DNA from: Aquatica leii
Lineage: Eukaryota > Arthropoda > Insecta > Coleoptera > Lampyridae
Direction of reading: 5' to 3'
NCBI GenBank assembly: GCA_035610365.1
Contig: CM069432.1
Location: forward strand, 223,284,532-223,348,531
Length of the DNA: 64,000 nt
Positions 39,801 to 52,797 of this stretch are shown here, in pieces (the stretch's first letter is position 1; each line of letters starts with the position of its first letter). Both the position numbers and the translations under genes were made by a program. The notes under the pieces are model-generated. The model had not been told where the DNA came from. It worked only from the letters and a program-made list of their open reading frames with translations, and ran no database searches.

Positions 39801-42375
39801 TCACCTTAAACCAATTCCAATGGCGTTTTTAATTGAAACCTTCCAAGCGTTCAACGAATGCGCGTCAGATGGTTTTTGTTCAAGTAGATTTATTGATTTT
39901 TTAATTGTTAATCATAATAAAAAATTGTTAATTGTTTGTGACTGTTAATACAATCACATTATTCACTGAAACGTGAATGCAATTCTATTATGTATCTGTT
40001 AACATTTTAATGGATCTTATTTACTATTAAATCATTAATTAAAATTGTAATCTATAATTAAATTAAATTACAATGATCCATTAGAATTTAATTTATAATG
40101 TAAATATTGCTGTCATTATTCCTTAAAAAGTAAAGATTAATGAATTTGTACTGTATGATAAAAATGAATGCATTATTTATTCTTGAAAATTTGTGCACAG
40201 CGTCACTTGAACTGCTTTAAATAAAAAAAATATTTTTTTCACTGGTAGTAATGTATCATATCTTATTTATTTATTTAAATCGCACTTTTTTTGAAGGCTA
40301 AAAACTGATTCCAATTTTTATCGTTACCTTTTATATTTTGCCTAATTCGGGAATAAAATATTCTATCTGTTTCGGTAATTACCTCAAATGTTTTAAATGT
40401 TTTGGGAACGTTTCAGTATCTTTACAATTAACCACGTTTCTGGTTTGATTATATTGTCTATTAATCTTTTAGAATTAGTCACTTGTTTAGTAAACTTTTA
40501 ACCAAATGAGTTCAAAGCTTACTAATTTAAAAGAAAACTCTAAAATAATGTTTTTGGTGGTTTTATGAAATATGAATTTCTATCTAATCTAATTTTTGTT
40601 TTAGAGATACCAGCAAGAAGCCCTAATTAGAGTTTAAAAAAAGCAAGCGATTAACACCGTCATCTACAAATAAGTTGACAGTTTTTGATTTAATATTAAA
40701 ACGTTCGGTGAAATTATTTTCAAGTTCGAGAACGTTCACAAGGTTTTTATTCATTTCCAGAACATTCACCAAAAGATATAGAAAATTCTCGAAAGACAGC
40801 AAAAATGTATAAAAGCGGTACAAACAAATCATATGACAGTTATTCCAGTAATTCGAAGTCGGCAGTGGTAAGAAGATTATTCAAGTTTAAATAAATAAGT
40901 GATTATGGCGCGTCGAGATAAATATAACGGAGTATAACCTTGTACGTGACTTTAATGTAAGCATCAGTGTTTAGATAAATAGAAGTTATCCGCGGACTTT
41001 ATCTTTCATTGAGTGTACTATATAAATTAGCGTAAGTGTTTATATTAAATATCCTTAGATTTAATTAGTTCGTTAGTTTAAACGTCTAAATATTTTTAGT
41101 ATAAACAAATTAGTTTTAATAGTCGTTACAGTATTACTATCTAACTTAGTATTTTTAATGATATCATCTGATTAGATATTGCTAAAGATTTGATAAGTAC
41201 AATTTTTGTAAATATGGAGGTATTATTTATTATTAATGTATTTGTTTATGATGGAATAATTGCAATGTTTATATGGTTATTTATTTAATTGTTAGCATAT
41301 ATGTTTCCAATTTTATATTTTTATTTAAACGTAATTCTTATTTGTGAAACATCATATAATTTTTTTTGTGAACGCAGAATTGCAAAAGCTTTATTTGTAA
41401 ATATATGTGAATTATAATTATATGTATATATAAATTTAAAATCGTTTGAATGTAGTTTTTTATAGATATGGCTCTGGTTAATTTAGAACGGAGTGTAACT
41501 GTTTTTATTGCCCACTGTACAATCGAAACAATGGTATTAATATTCCTTTTGGCTTTTTATGCAATTATCTGTACGAATTAATAAATATGTAGTATAGTTT
41601 TACATGTACCCCTATAAGCATGTATCTAAACATGTCGTTATGCAGTAATTTGTTTAATGAACAAAAACAAAATTGGTTTTGGTTTTTGTTATAGTTGACA
41701 ATATTAGTTCGATCATATTCTTTAGAAGTCTGGTTTTTTGTCAAAAATCTTTTGTTGCCATCATGTACAATTTTTAGACAATGATCTTGACGTTTGATTC
41801 ATGAACTTGAAAAAAGTAACGTGTTTTTTCTTATATGCTAACATCGGCATAATCTTATAACATTTATACAGACCTACACAAACGCCTACAATGTAACATA
41901 TAATAACACATATTTATTGATAGCAATCAAATAAATAATATATTCTCAATGTAAACGCAGTTTCGCAAACATTGATGTTATCAGTGTCTGTATCGACAGA
42001 AATCATTGTCTTATTACACCCGGTACAGTAATCAATCTGTAACACAAAAGAAACTGAGTAAAACCAACTAGATCAAGACAGAGAGAAAGAAACTAGATAA
42101 TTGAGATCTAAAAAACTTAAAAACAACAACTTTTAAATGTAACATTAGCAGAAAAAAGATCAATTTAGCTTTTTTCTAATTACGTAATCTAGTAAATACG
42201 GAAGTAACAATAATTCACTATAATTGAATTATAACAAAATTATGATTGTTATTTTTTAAAATATAATTAAAGCTTGTTTAAAATTACATAACAAAAAATT
42301 TGTTGGTTTTGTCTATTTTATTGTACCAGTGCTATGTTTTACTTTTTAGATATTAACAATGACGGAATTACAACG
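36881..42375. other. Long AT-rich stretch without a recognised gene
   Basis: There are no family matches. A mixed region at 39060-39720 is moderately open on plus (ending YEGAYGTVICGCFQR), but its frames do not line up with any family I can defend. Confidence 0.45.
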
Positions 42376-42571
42376 ATCACATCCAGTGGCGTACCTATGG
42401 AGTTCACTTCATAAGTATACTATTAGATTTCTACGAATTATGAAATTACTATATGATTTCGAATATTTTTCCTAATCGTCAAGTCAATGTAGAGTAGAAA
42501 ATATTATTTCTAAATATTTTGCTCGGATAATGACATCAATGGTGCTGACGTCGAGTAGAAGTTTTAGCTAC

Positions 42572-43037
42572 TACTCCGTCAGTGTTGCCAAGTCTCAAAA
42601 AATGATTGCGGTAGATTCGACATAATAAAAACGGTAGATTCAAAGAGTCATTATGATATCGGGAAAAATCATTAAGAAATTAAACCTGACAACTAATAAC
42701 TCATGAAAAAATATTTAATATCATATAAAATAAAAATCTACAAAACAAGAATAATTTAAAAAATTTGAAAAATCTTGTTCGGCACTTTTCGGTGAATTAC
42801 CCAAATTACTTACCTCCCATCTAGCGATACATACTAGATTAGTCTGGTTACAGTGCAGTTTCCATTATGGAAATCTCTTTACAGATTCTATTACAGATTA
42901 TTTTTTTGAAAATAATAAAAAAAATATTTTGATAGCAGCAGATAATTTTGCCTCTACGGTAGAGCGTTAGGTACAAACCAAAAACAGTAGATCTAGCGCA
43001 ATTACAGTAGACCTGGCAACACTGCATTGTACTCCGT
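42572..43037. mobile_element. hAT-type MITE with 8-bp target duplication
   Basis: TACTCCGT at 42572-42579 is repeated at 43030-43037. The left end CAGTGTTGCCAAGTCT and the right end, reverse complemented, CAATG then CAGTGTTGCCAGGTCT are 16-bp inverted repeats with one mismatch. The left tip seems to have lost five bases. The AT-rich 450-bp interior has no frame. Confidence 0.85.
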
Positions 43038-44299
43038 GCTCGATGTTTATTGAATGCTAAGTCAGACGCATGAGGCTACTTTTTGCATCGATTTTGTCTC
43101 TCAGGGACCAACTCTCGCTGCGTGAACAGACACCGATACTAGACGAAACAATGGCGGCCGCGTATGGATAATCTTGAAGATCCGATATCCGATATATTTT
43201 TAGTTAAGCGGTCGACCTGTACGCACCCTTTACTGCAGGGTGGTTCAAATATTGTGTAACTTGCAACGAGTAATTTATATTACTCTTTTACTTTTCAGAA
43301 AATCGTTCTAAGAGAAGTTATTAATTTTTTTTTTTTGATTTTCCATTGTATTAAAAATTATGTATGTTTTATTTGTTTAAATTATTAAGATTTACGAGAT
43401 TTTGAAAATATTCAATTTCGAATGTGAGCGCAGGGTCTCAGAATGTTAAGTACTGTAGCAAAATGCCTCAATATTGTTGTATGATTTTATTAATAATGTA
43501 AAGATTTATAGTGTCCTGATACAATTTTTATAACAGATTTTATCGCTAACTTTCAACAATTACCTCAGGTACATGACCTAACATTTGGACAATTTTCTCA
43601 TTTTTTACAGAAATAAAGGAAAAATTAGATGTATACTAATATACATCATGTCAATCGGTACAATTTAAAAGTATAAATTAAATAAGTAAATTAACAGTGT
43701 TGCTTAGGAGCAACACTTGACAAAAGTTTCTTCCACAAAAACAATGCTAACTTCAATTGGGCGCAAATAATTTACGACTCACATTACCAGTAGGCAGTTC
43801 AACGTATATGGGATATGGTTATTTTTATACAGAGCGTTGTATAAAATGCTCATAAATGAAGTTTCTTGTCATACTAATAAGCATGAATATATACATAACG
43901 ATTGTTATTTATTGTAGCAAAATTAATTTGCTGCCTTCACCATTTTTGGTTAAATTTTATTAATTTATTTTCTTCTAGCAGTTACCGCTAAAGTGGTTGC
44001 TAATTTAAGTTAAATTAAATAATATCGAAGCCTTCTATCATAAAGTTTTAATTTTTTTAATTTTTATTATTTATCTTGACTAAATATATACACATTTTAT
44101 ACATGGTTGAAGAGCACTTCTAATGAGAATTTTAAAAACGTAATAAATTCAAACGGGTTTCTAAAAGAAAAGAGAACCTTGATTTTGACCGTTCGCAACT
44201 TAGTAGGTGTTACTTTTAAATGTTTTATTTACAGTAACTTATAAAAATAAAGAATATTAATATTTACGATTAAATTACAAAAAAACTTGTACATCAGAT

Positions 44300-46300
44300 A
44301 TATGTAACGACGTGCACTCTACGAAAGCTGATGAAGAAGTGAGCGAGTTACTTTTCATCCCCCAGGTACGCCAACAGTTGATGTTGCCATTTCACAACCA
44401 AAAAGATGAAAGCGACGTTGTCGTTATAAGCCATATACTTCCTCACCAGTGATAACGTCGGCTTGGAATCTGGTAGGGAATCGTACCTGACATCCGCATC
44501 TTGTGGTTTTCTGTTTGTTGCGTTGAAGATGTATCGGTGGCTGAGACGTTGCTGCTTCTGTCGTAGATGCTGTTGATTTAGGAAATTCTTGATTTTTATT
44601 TCGGATCGGATCTTTATCACGTAAGATAAATGCAGGTTTTAGTCTTTCGATAGAGACTGTTTCCTCATCATGAGTATTCAGCAGCTTAAACGTTTTTTGG
44701 TCACGTGAAACTACTTTAAAAGGTTCATCGTATGCCGGTTGTAACGGTTTTTTCACTGCATCATGACGAATAAAAACATGTGAAGATTCCATGAGGTCCG
44801 GGTGAACAAATATGCTTCTTTTGCAGTCATGTCGAAATGGTACTGAACGAAAACTTTGAACATGATTTCTCAATTTGTCTAAAAACAGTGGTGCATCGTG
44901 TGGCTGTGATTCTTCAAACATGTCTACCGGAAGACTAATGGTTTTACTATAAACAATTTCTGCAAGTGTAGCTTGATGTTTCAGAATAAGATAAGATCAA
45001 AGTCCTAGCATCATCGATGGTAAGGTGACGACCCAATCTTGATTTAACTTAGCTTTTAACGTTGATTTGAGGACTCGATGCCAACGTTCAATAATACCAT
45101 TTGCTGCTGGGTAGTAAGCAGTCGTTTAGTTGTGCTCTGTTCCAGTTAATAGAGTTAAGCTCGTGAACAGTTAACAGTCAAACTGCTTGCACCTATCAGT
45201 TGTGATGAATTTTGGAGCACCAAAACGCGATATCCAGTTGCAATAAACTGCATTAGCAACAGTTTTGGCATAGATATCTGTTATTGGAACAGCTTCAGAC
45301 CAACGAGAAAATCTATTTATCATTGTAAGTAGATATCGATATCCCTGTGTGCTGTTCGAGAGTTGTAAAAAGTTTTGTTAAATGTAATTAATGTTTTTTT
45401 TTCGATGAAGAAGCTATTAAAACATCGTCCAGATAAGAGTAAGCAAAATCTAGCGTTCTCAAGACTGAATGCAAATATCTCTGAAATGTTTGCCAACATA
45501 ATTTACGGCGTAATCCTAAATCGAAACTAATTAACTGCTCTCCAAAGCTTAAAATAGAAGGTCCATTAACGCCATATAAGATCCGCTTAGATAGATATTT
45601 AGGCTGAACCATAGTAAGAGGTAATACAGAAATATCGGCTCCAGAATGAATTAGAAACTTTTTGTTCCGACGACTAAGTTTGTTTAAATGAACAGGGTGC
45701 AATACATTTATTAGCTCTACTACCAAACCGATTGTGGTACCAAAAACTCTTACAGCGGGAAGATGACCTACGCCTAAAATTACTACAATTTCTAGATTGA
45801 GAACTTAAGCAAATTTTTAATTTACTTATTATAGATGTAAGTTCAAAAATTTGTGCCTCTAATTTAGTAAATCGATCTGTTGGTGATTGAATGCATCGCT
45901 AAGAATTGTGGTGATGAAAATCCCATAATTTTATCTGACATGCCTAATAAATTGTCTAAGTGATCGCTGCTAAAAACTAAAATAGAATGAACATTCATTG
46001 GTAAGCGCTGTATAAATATTATCCTTAAAAAATCATCGTTAACTTGTGTGGCAGCTAAAAATCGCATATCTCAAAGTAATTGAGATGGTTTTTTCTCACC
46101 CAGCTCCAAGTCTGTTAATAATTTGTTCACTTTCCGACCCTCAGATTCTTCAAGTTCGGCTATAAGGTGATTCATGAAGTCTTTATATAGTGTTGTGGTT
46201 AATGGCTGAGCCATATTTAGGGTAGTTTTATAGAAATTCTTTCGATTTCGGTTGTTTAACTCGCTATATTTTCTTCCGCCATTATAATTAGTTCGCACAG
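44300..46300 (-). pseudogene. Gypsy-type LTR retroelement relic, internally deleted
   Basis: Reading leftward from 46298. Gag: NHLIAELEESEGRKVNKLLT, LELGEKKPSQLL, DDFLRIIFIQRLPMNVHSIL. Then a Cys/His string and the protease (45726-45540), with FLIHSGADISVLPL in place of the usual D-[ST]-G, so the catalytic Asp is lost. The frame then jumps within a few codons to TFQRYLHSVLRTLDFAYSYL and DDVLIASSSKKKH, the catalytic Y-x-D-D of reverse transcriptase, so the intervening fingers region is deleted. Integrase follows with stops. The 165-codon frame at 44424-44921 is the integrase tail: SSHVFIRHDAVKKPLQPAYD, FKVVSRDQKTFKL and VSIERLKPAF. A trailing AACATCAACTGTTGGCG-type segment near 44350 may be LTR remnant. 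No LTR pair could be delimited. Confidence 0.82.
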
Positions 46301-46559
46301 AATAATCACATGTACTAAAATGTTTATTTCACTGACCTTGTGACCATGTTCGTAGTCCGACGAAAGCGACTTAATAAACATTAAAAGTGGTATAAATAAT
46401 TTTGAAAGAGACATATTTTTAAAATGTAAAATAGACGTCTTATTTCTATAATTTATACACAAAAATACTTCTTCCAATGTTGTTAAACAAGAAAGGCCTA
46501 CCTTACATACTGCCACAGAAATAAAAAGTTCATGAAAGTTGATGAAAAGTCTGTTGCAC

Positions 46560-48573
46560 AAATTATTCCGTCTATTTTTATGAAAAAGTTGGATTATGGC
46601 CTAACAAGACAAGAGTATTCTTGGTACGTCAAAGTACGTTTGGAATTCAAAATTTAGGGGCCAATTTCAGTTAGGAAGTAAAACGTTTTGGTGATACAAT
46701 CAAAGCAATAGTTGAAATAAAAAAGCTTAATCGCGACTGCTTTTTCAAATTTTGTCTAATAATGAAAAGCTGTTAAGATCGTACATTCACCATCGAAGAA
46801 AAGTATTTATTGGTTTGCTACAAACTGTTCGATGATCTTTGTCAATTCAGTTTTAACACGGAAAATGATTTTAACAAACGATGGAAACTTAATCCTAAAA
46901 TAAGTCAACACAAATTGTATTTGACCATTTTTGCAAATTTTGGTAAACTACAACTGAATATTGACAAAGAAATCAAAAAATAGAACGATATTGTTACAAG
47001 AATACTTGATGTAGTAATTAGATTCTTAGAAAAACAAGATTTGGCGTTGCGTGGTCATCGTGAAAGTGTTCATTAGGAAGACATCAATTCAATGGAAAAT
47101 AGAGGTAATTATGTAGACTTGATTGACATGTTGGTTATGTACGATCTAGTATTAGGTAAACATGTGGTACAAATTAAGATAGGTAATAAATATAGTATCC
47201 CTTATTTGTCGCCAAAGATTCAGAACGAATTCATAAACCTATTGGAAGATGCAGTGAGAAAAACAATATAGTTGAAGTTAAATACTTTTGTATGATATTT
47301 CCAAGCACTTCAGGTATTTCGCACAAAGATCAAACTATTTAAATAATTAAATATCTAGTTATTGATGGCAAAAAAGTTAAAGTTGTAGAATCGTTTATTG
47401 ACTTGATACAAACTAAAGGAAAAACTGTTAAACAAATCACAAATATGATTTTAAAGAAATTAGAAAACAATGGTTTAGATGTAAAAGTTGCAGAAGACAG
47501 GCTTACGATAATGGTGCCGTTATGCCACCGAAGTACAGCGGTGTTCAAATTCGCATTAAAGAAATAAATGCAAATGCAGAGTTTCTAGCATGTACAAATC
47601 ATTCTTTAAACCTGGCATGTTTACACGCAACTTCTACTGTTATTGATTCTATAACATTTTTTGTAACTATCAAACAGTTGTTTTCGTTGCTTTCTTTTTC
47701 CACTCATTGATGGGATGTTTTACATTCTGTCACTGGTTAAGCTGTTAGACGCAGTGTAGAAACTTGCTGGAGCGCTACACCAGAATCGGTAACTATTGTA
47801 AAAACCTTTTTTTTAATATTTTAGAAGCTTTGCAAAACTTGACATCTGAACAAGAAAATAGTAAAATCAAATCCGATGCTGCAATATTACTTAATTTAAT
47901 ACAATTTTTTTTCTTTTCTAAGTTACCTCAAAACAGAACAATTTGAGAAAAGTTGGAGATATCGACTGAGGAGAAAAAATATGAGTGGGGAAATTTTGCG
48001 AGACGTGAAGCTTTGCTTACAAAGAGAAGTGTTTTAATCTATGGATAGAATTATAAAGAAAATAAAAAATAAACGTTTTCATCAGTTGCATGTCTTTGCA
48101 AAAAAATATTCGTGTATAATATCATATAACCTACTACATGAGGAATCTAAACGTCAAAATTAAATGACTTTATTGACAATGACAAGAATCAGTTACATAT
48201 TGAAAGCAAAATGATCCAGGTTTTTATGGCTGTACTTGTACTACAAGAAGAGGAAAAACGTTAATAAAACGGGGTGCAGAGCCTTCTTGATATACAAAAA
48301 TGTATACAAGAGTATATTACATTGAAAAATTCTATACCCAACATTATAATTCTGCTAAAAATTTTTGTAACGATTGTTATCAGTGTCGCTAGTAGCAAAA
48401 GGAGCTTCTCCAAATTAAAGTTGATAAAAAATTACTTTCGTTTCCCAATGAGCGATTTAAGACTACAAAATCTTGTAATGTTTTCCATAGAACAAAAAAT
48501 TACAAATATTATAAATATTGAGAGCATTATACACGATTTTTCTACTATGAAAGTTAAAAGAGTAAATATATAA
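46560..48573 (+). pseudogene. hAT transposase, ZMYM1-like (DUF4371)
   Basis: Across several frames: an amino block near 46790-46980 (KVFIGLLQ..., then KRWKLNPKISQHKLYLTIFA); DLALRGHRESVH and ENRGNYVDLIDMLVMYDLVL at 47035-47160; YLSPKIQNEFINLLEDAVRK at about 47201-47265; NANAEFLACTNHSLNLACLH at 47570-47635 (the 'C-x-x-H-S-L-N-L' block); LLERYTRIGNYCKNL; and the dimerisation tail SVASSKRSFSKLKLIKNYFR, then FPMSDLRLQNLVMFSIEQ, stopping at 48571-48573. This order is that of ZMYM1-like DUF4371 hAT proteins. At least eight frame changes or stops are seen. It lies between inverted ends at 42384 and 49362, in the orientation expected for that element. Confidence 0.85.
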
Positions 48574-48857
48574 ATATGTTTACATACGCATACGTGTACA
48601 ATTGTTTTGTTTATCCAAAAAAAAATTATTTAAGGTAAATGACCCAAATTCAGACACATTTAACGATGAACGTTGAACAATTTTTAGTAAACGTCTATTT
48701 TCATGAAACAAAGTGATGATTAAAATTTGAATAAAACCTAGCCAGTAGCTTTTTGTTTTTTTTCTGTTTCCAACAATAAATTTGTAGTAGACTATTTAGT
48801 AATTCTCAAGTTTGCAAATTGTTGTTGTTTGTTCACGATTTCATTCTGAACTTGATA

Positions 48858-49250
48858 ACAATGCCGAGAGTACGTCAACATCAACATTTTGTCCAATTAA
48901 GTGATTTTCAACGTGGCCGTATTATTGGTATGAGAGAGGCCGGACTTTCGCTAAGAAAAATTGCTCGTCGTGTAAACCAAAATGTTTTATCGGTATTGAG
49001 ATGTTGGTCGAACTAGTCCGAGGAAGGGGTTCAACATCGTCGCTGTGGATTTGGACGTCCTCGGAAGACTGCAGATCGTGAAGAACAACACGGTTTTTTG
49101 GAAAAAACTAACATTGGCGTCCTTCCACGACCTGCTCGGTTGCTTGATTTGTCGCCCGTTGAACTTGTATGGGATATGATTGGTAGGCGCCTGGGTAATT
49201 TACCATGGCATCAAATGGTAAAAAAGTTCCCCACCTATAGTTTGTCTAAA
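48858..49250 (+). pseudogene. Tc1-like transposase, internally deleted
   Basis: The amino end is well kept: MPRVRQHQHFVQLSDFQRGR, then IIGMREAGLSLRKIARRVNQ and NVLSVLRCWSN, a paired-type helix-turn-helix, then a stop, then RRCGFGRPRKTADREEQ (the GRPR minor-groove motif). The frame then runs within about 15 codons into ARLLDLSPVELVWDMIGRRL, the third catalytic block at the far end of the protein. Roughly the middle half, with both catalytic Asp blocks, is deleted. The Glu of PVE is present. I did not find inverted ends. Confidence 0.85.
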
Positions 49251-49370
49251 TTACAATTATTGATTTATGTGTATTAATTTATAAAAATCACAATTTGATT
49301 GACTTAGAAAAGGCGGTAAATTGAAGGCCGCCCCGGACGACAAAGTTCTAGGTACGCCACTGCTTACATT

Positions 49371-52300
49371 TTGTGCTGTAAATGATTTAAATTTACAGTA
49401 AAGAATAATCTCAAACCGACCGATAACTGTCTCAAGAAATTAACAGTTGCAAAAAGTTTGATTCAAAGCAGTCCAACGTGATTATTTCAAATTAGGGACC
49501 TTCTTTTTCGGTTCTAAAGATTGTACCAAATTTTTTTAACTAGACGTTAAAAATGAATTAAAATAAAACAACTTGTAAGAGACAATAAAAAAAGTGTTAT
49601 GGCATGTAGTCCGATGTCATAAAAAACAAGAATATTAGTAAATGCTTCTATTCGCCTCATAACAAAAAAATAGAAACTGGTGGTCAATTTATTAAAAAGT
49701 AAAAGCTTCTTTGGAAAATGTAATGTAAATGTCTACATAGAAATGTATAAAGAATATAAAAGTATTGGTGTACTAGCTTAAATTAACATTTGATAAAAAT
49801 ACATCTGCAATCAAAATCATTTCTTAGATAAACATTCAAAAAGTGTGTTTCGTTGTTGCGCCAATCGAAACTCTATTATTTAATTGTGACGCACCAAAAC
49901 CTTTTCTAGAACTGCCCTTACATGATTCGTATGTAGTAGCATTGTAGTAGTATACCTCTGCCGTTGACAGTAGTACAATTCGTTTAACTTAAAATGTTCC
50001 GTATTGATTGACACAATCCGTAGCCTACACATAATCTAGAACTGTTTTATCAAGTAACAAAAATTATCAAGTCTAATAGGGTAATTTGAAGATTTCTGAT
50101 ATTAAACATTTTTAAGAATACTTGCCAGCTTTTACAAAGCGCGCATCCATGTGACATAATAATAATAACAAGAATTTGTAAGTATGAAACTTGCGCATGA
50201 GTTTTAATTGAAAATGTAGGCCAGCAATTAGTCTTAAATTAATTTACACGAGACTTCATTTAAGAAAAAACGCTCTAGTATCTGGTCATACTTTTTTTGG
50301 TAAATAAAAGTATAATATACGTTATTGTATTTTTCATTTAGTAGAAAAAAAATTAATTAAACAATTCGTTTTTGTTATGCGCGACAGTTTGAATGAGTGG
50401 ATGAAAAAAAACAAAAGTTTTTATAATGACATACAAACGGAAAGTGTTTTGAGTAACGAATACATGAATAATGTACATCATTAACTATTAAATGTCAAGT
50501 CAAATTCTTTCAGGTATGACTAAAACAATTTTCAATTATTTGCGAAATCTTCAAGTCAATAAGGCGCTGTCGTTGCAACGCAATCTATACATGCATTCAA
50601 TTTAACATATGACAGAAAGAAACTTGCGTATTATATAATTGTCCCGAATTAACCAAAAGGTCGCTGTAGGTGTTACTTAATGTATCCTCAATATTCATAC
50701 ACTCAATTCGTAGTTGCACATTGACGTATTATATAATGAAATTACTTTGATGGGAACCGTATAATCTGTGTTTGGAAATCTAGGAAATGGGGTTATGACG
50801 AGGTGAAGATGAAAAAAATTATGCAGTCTGTTTTATTCTAACTGCTCCGTAACTAATCGTAATGCCAAATGAAAGTAAAGTTTTTTTTTGTTGCTAATTT
50901 ACAGTTTGCCATTGTTTGTCGTAAGCGATTGTAGAAGGTTACAATAAAAATAGATAATTGCATAATTTAAAGTAGCATTTCCTTCCTGAAATAAAACCGG
51001 TCCTTCTGCATTATTGAGTAGGTTTACTAAAGTATGTTCCTACAAGCTTAATTAAAACAATTAAACCAATTATAATTTAAATTCTTTGAATTGACTTTGA
51101 TGTTCCGCTTTGCTCTGTAAAGAAGAATGTGAAGGAGTTTCCAATTAATATTATAATCAGTTTTGTATTGTTTAGTAAAATCCAATAAAAGTATATGTTA
51201 AACTCACTAGTGTAAGCGTAATTAGGTCATTTAATTATAATTACAGTCGAATTCCAAACACTAATTCTATTATAACTATGATCATCTTTACATGGCAGAT
51301 GTTTAGTATCATCAACCAGTAGAGATCGTATCATAGTTGACCCACCAGCGAATATAAATAGATAAATTAAAAATACAATCGTGAATAGACATGAAGCTTT
51401 TTAATTAGATGAGAAAGATCATCCTCATTCAAATGTCATATATAGAGTTCATTCGCGTGGTTTTGTAAATGGTAATGGAAAACGTACCAGAAAATGGAGG
51501 GAATGTTAGTAACAGATTATGCAATGTTACGTAAAGAAAAGGGAAAGTAAACCGCGTCCTGCATTCGTATCCCTTCTGCGGTAATTGTACTTCTTCCGGG
51601 GCAATACGCGTCTATTCTACCTACTTTTAAAATAACATTAAATTTATAATATTTAAATGCAATGAAGAATAACTAGAGCGAATGCACCTGCAGGAAATAA
51701 CAAAATATTAAAAAATTTGACTTTTAAATATTTGTAAATTTGTTCGAGCATAAATAAAATTCATGTGCTAAAACGCTAAATCGCTAATATGATGGAATTG
51801 TCGATTTAGAATAATTGCACAATACATTTAGTTCCTGCTGACCGAAATACATTTTTAATGTGTAAAATGCTCCACTTCTTATTGCCAATGTATCAATAAC
51901 TCATTTTATTATAAATTTATATTCAAACTTTAAACTAAATTAATCTTGGTCGATAAGAATGGGTGCAACATGTAATATGTATAAAAATGTAAAACGTAAA
52001 CATTAAGAATAATTATGTAATAAATTAATTAAACCTTTCCTTACTACATAATCATTAGCTAATAAGCCGATAGCGCGGGCGATTCAATAACGCTGCTGGT
52101 TATTTGCACTTTGTTTAATTACGTGGCGACAAATTAGTATTGTAATATGCATAATTAGTTTTATAAGATTCTATAAAAAAGTAAATTCCATATAACCTCA
52201 AATACAGTATAAAACAATCTCATAAAATCATTGCAAAATTAGAAGTATTTTTGAAACTACCTATTTCATAAAATGTGTTGCACTTCCGTTTTACAAGAAT

Positions 52301-52410
52301 TTTTTATTTTTTTTGTTACTCGTTAAAGATTAATTAAATCTAAGTAATTCTTTTTTTATTTTTTTGCTTTAAGTTGACAAATTTAATCTTTTTCTGACTG
52401 TATCTTGTTT
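49371..52410. other. AT-rich stretch without a recognised gene
   Basis: I see nothing recognisable. Confidence 0.5.
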
Positions 52411-52524
52411 ATAAAAAAAAAAAAAAATAAGTCCGCCAAATATCAATTTTTTTCCAGTTTTTTCTTCTTCTCATGTTAAGCGAATTGTTTTATTATATGT
52501 TAAAGTGTAGCCATAACTGTCATT

Positions 52525-52797
52525 TTATATTTTGATAAGGCATTGGAGACTTAGGGCTAGTTCTCGGCTATTTGCATAAACAATTTCTAATCGACGGCCA
52601 GGATCCAATTGTAAATTTAATGGAACGTTAATTTCACTTCTTACAGGCTTCCGTCGAGGTAAGCGTAACCTAACATAACGTAGATTTTCTTCTATTTTTA
52701 TAGCACGTGTTATGGGACTTAATTTTAAGTTACTGCTACTCATGCCTTCTCCTACAATTGTGGAGCCCCCGTTGTTAATTTTTTTTCTAGTAAACAT
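52525..52797 (-). CDS. Small unrecognised protein, 90 aa, in duplicated unit A
   Basis: The ATG at 52797 opens MFTRKKINNGGSTIVGEGMS. The central part SPITRAIKIEENLRYVRLRL and PRRKPVRSEINVPLNLQLDP is basic and strand-like, and the end is ELALSLQCLIKI before a stop. There is no signal peptide, membrane segment or cysteine cluster. The start is supported by unit B, where the same ATG and following codons are present (MPTGKTNSNGSSTIVREGVS at 60261) even though that copy is split. B also has in-frame stops, one of them TGA where A has CGA. I do not know a family for it. It could be a terminal exon or a transposon-encoded peptide, or an open frame kept by chance. No promoter is recognisable. Confidence 0.4.
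   Translation of the reverse strand: MFTRKKINNGGSTIVGEGMSSSNLKLSPITRAIKIEENLRYVRLRLPRRKPVRSEINVPLNLQLDPGRRLEIVYANSRELALSLQCLIKI

Larger units (their letters stand above)
42384..49362 (+). mobile_element. ZMYM1/DUF4371-type hAT transposon with nested insertions
   Basis: The left end CAGTGGCGTACCTA and the right end TAGGTACGCCACTG (49349-49362) are exact 14-bp inverted repeats about 7 kb apart. The flanking octamers ATCACATC and CTTACATT agree at 5 of 8 positions, a weak duplication. Inside, on plus, is a ZMYM1-like hAT transposase relic (46560-48573). Nested within are a MITE (42580-43029), a Gypsy relic on minus (about 44300-46300) and a deleted Tc1-like relic (48858-49250). The interval 43040-44290 holds nothing recognised. 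Confidence 0.65.

Noticed and set aside
43150-43175. ACAATGGCGGCCGCG, a good start-codon context in a GC-rich patch
   Set aside because: The frame closes after five codons (MAAAYG, then stop).
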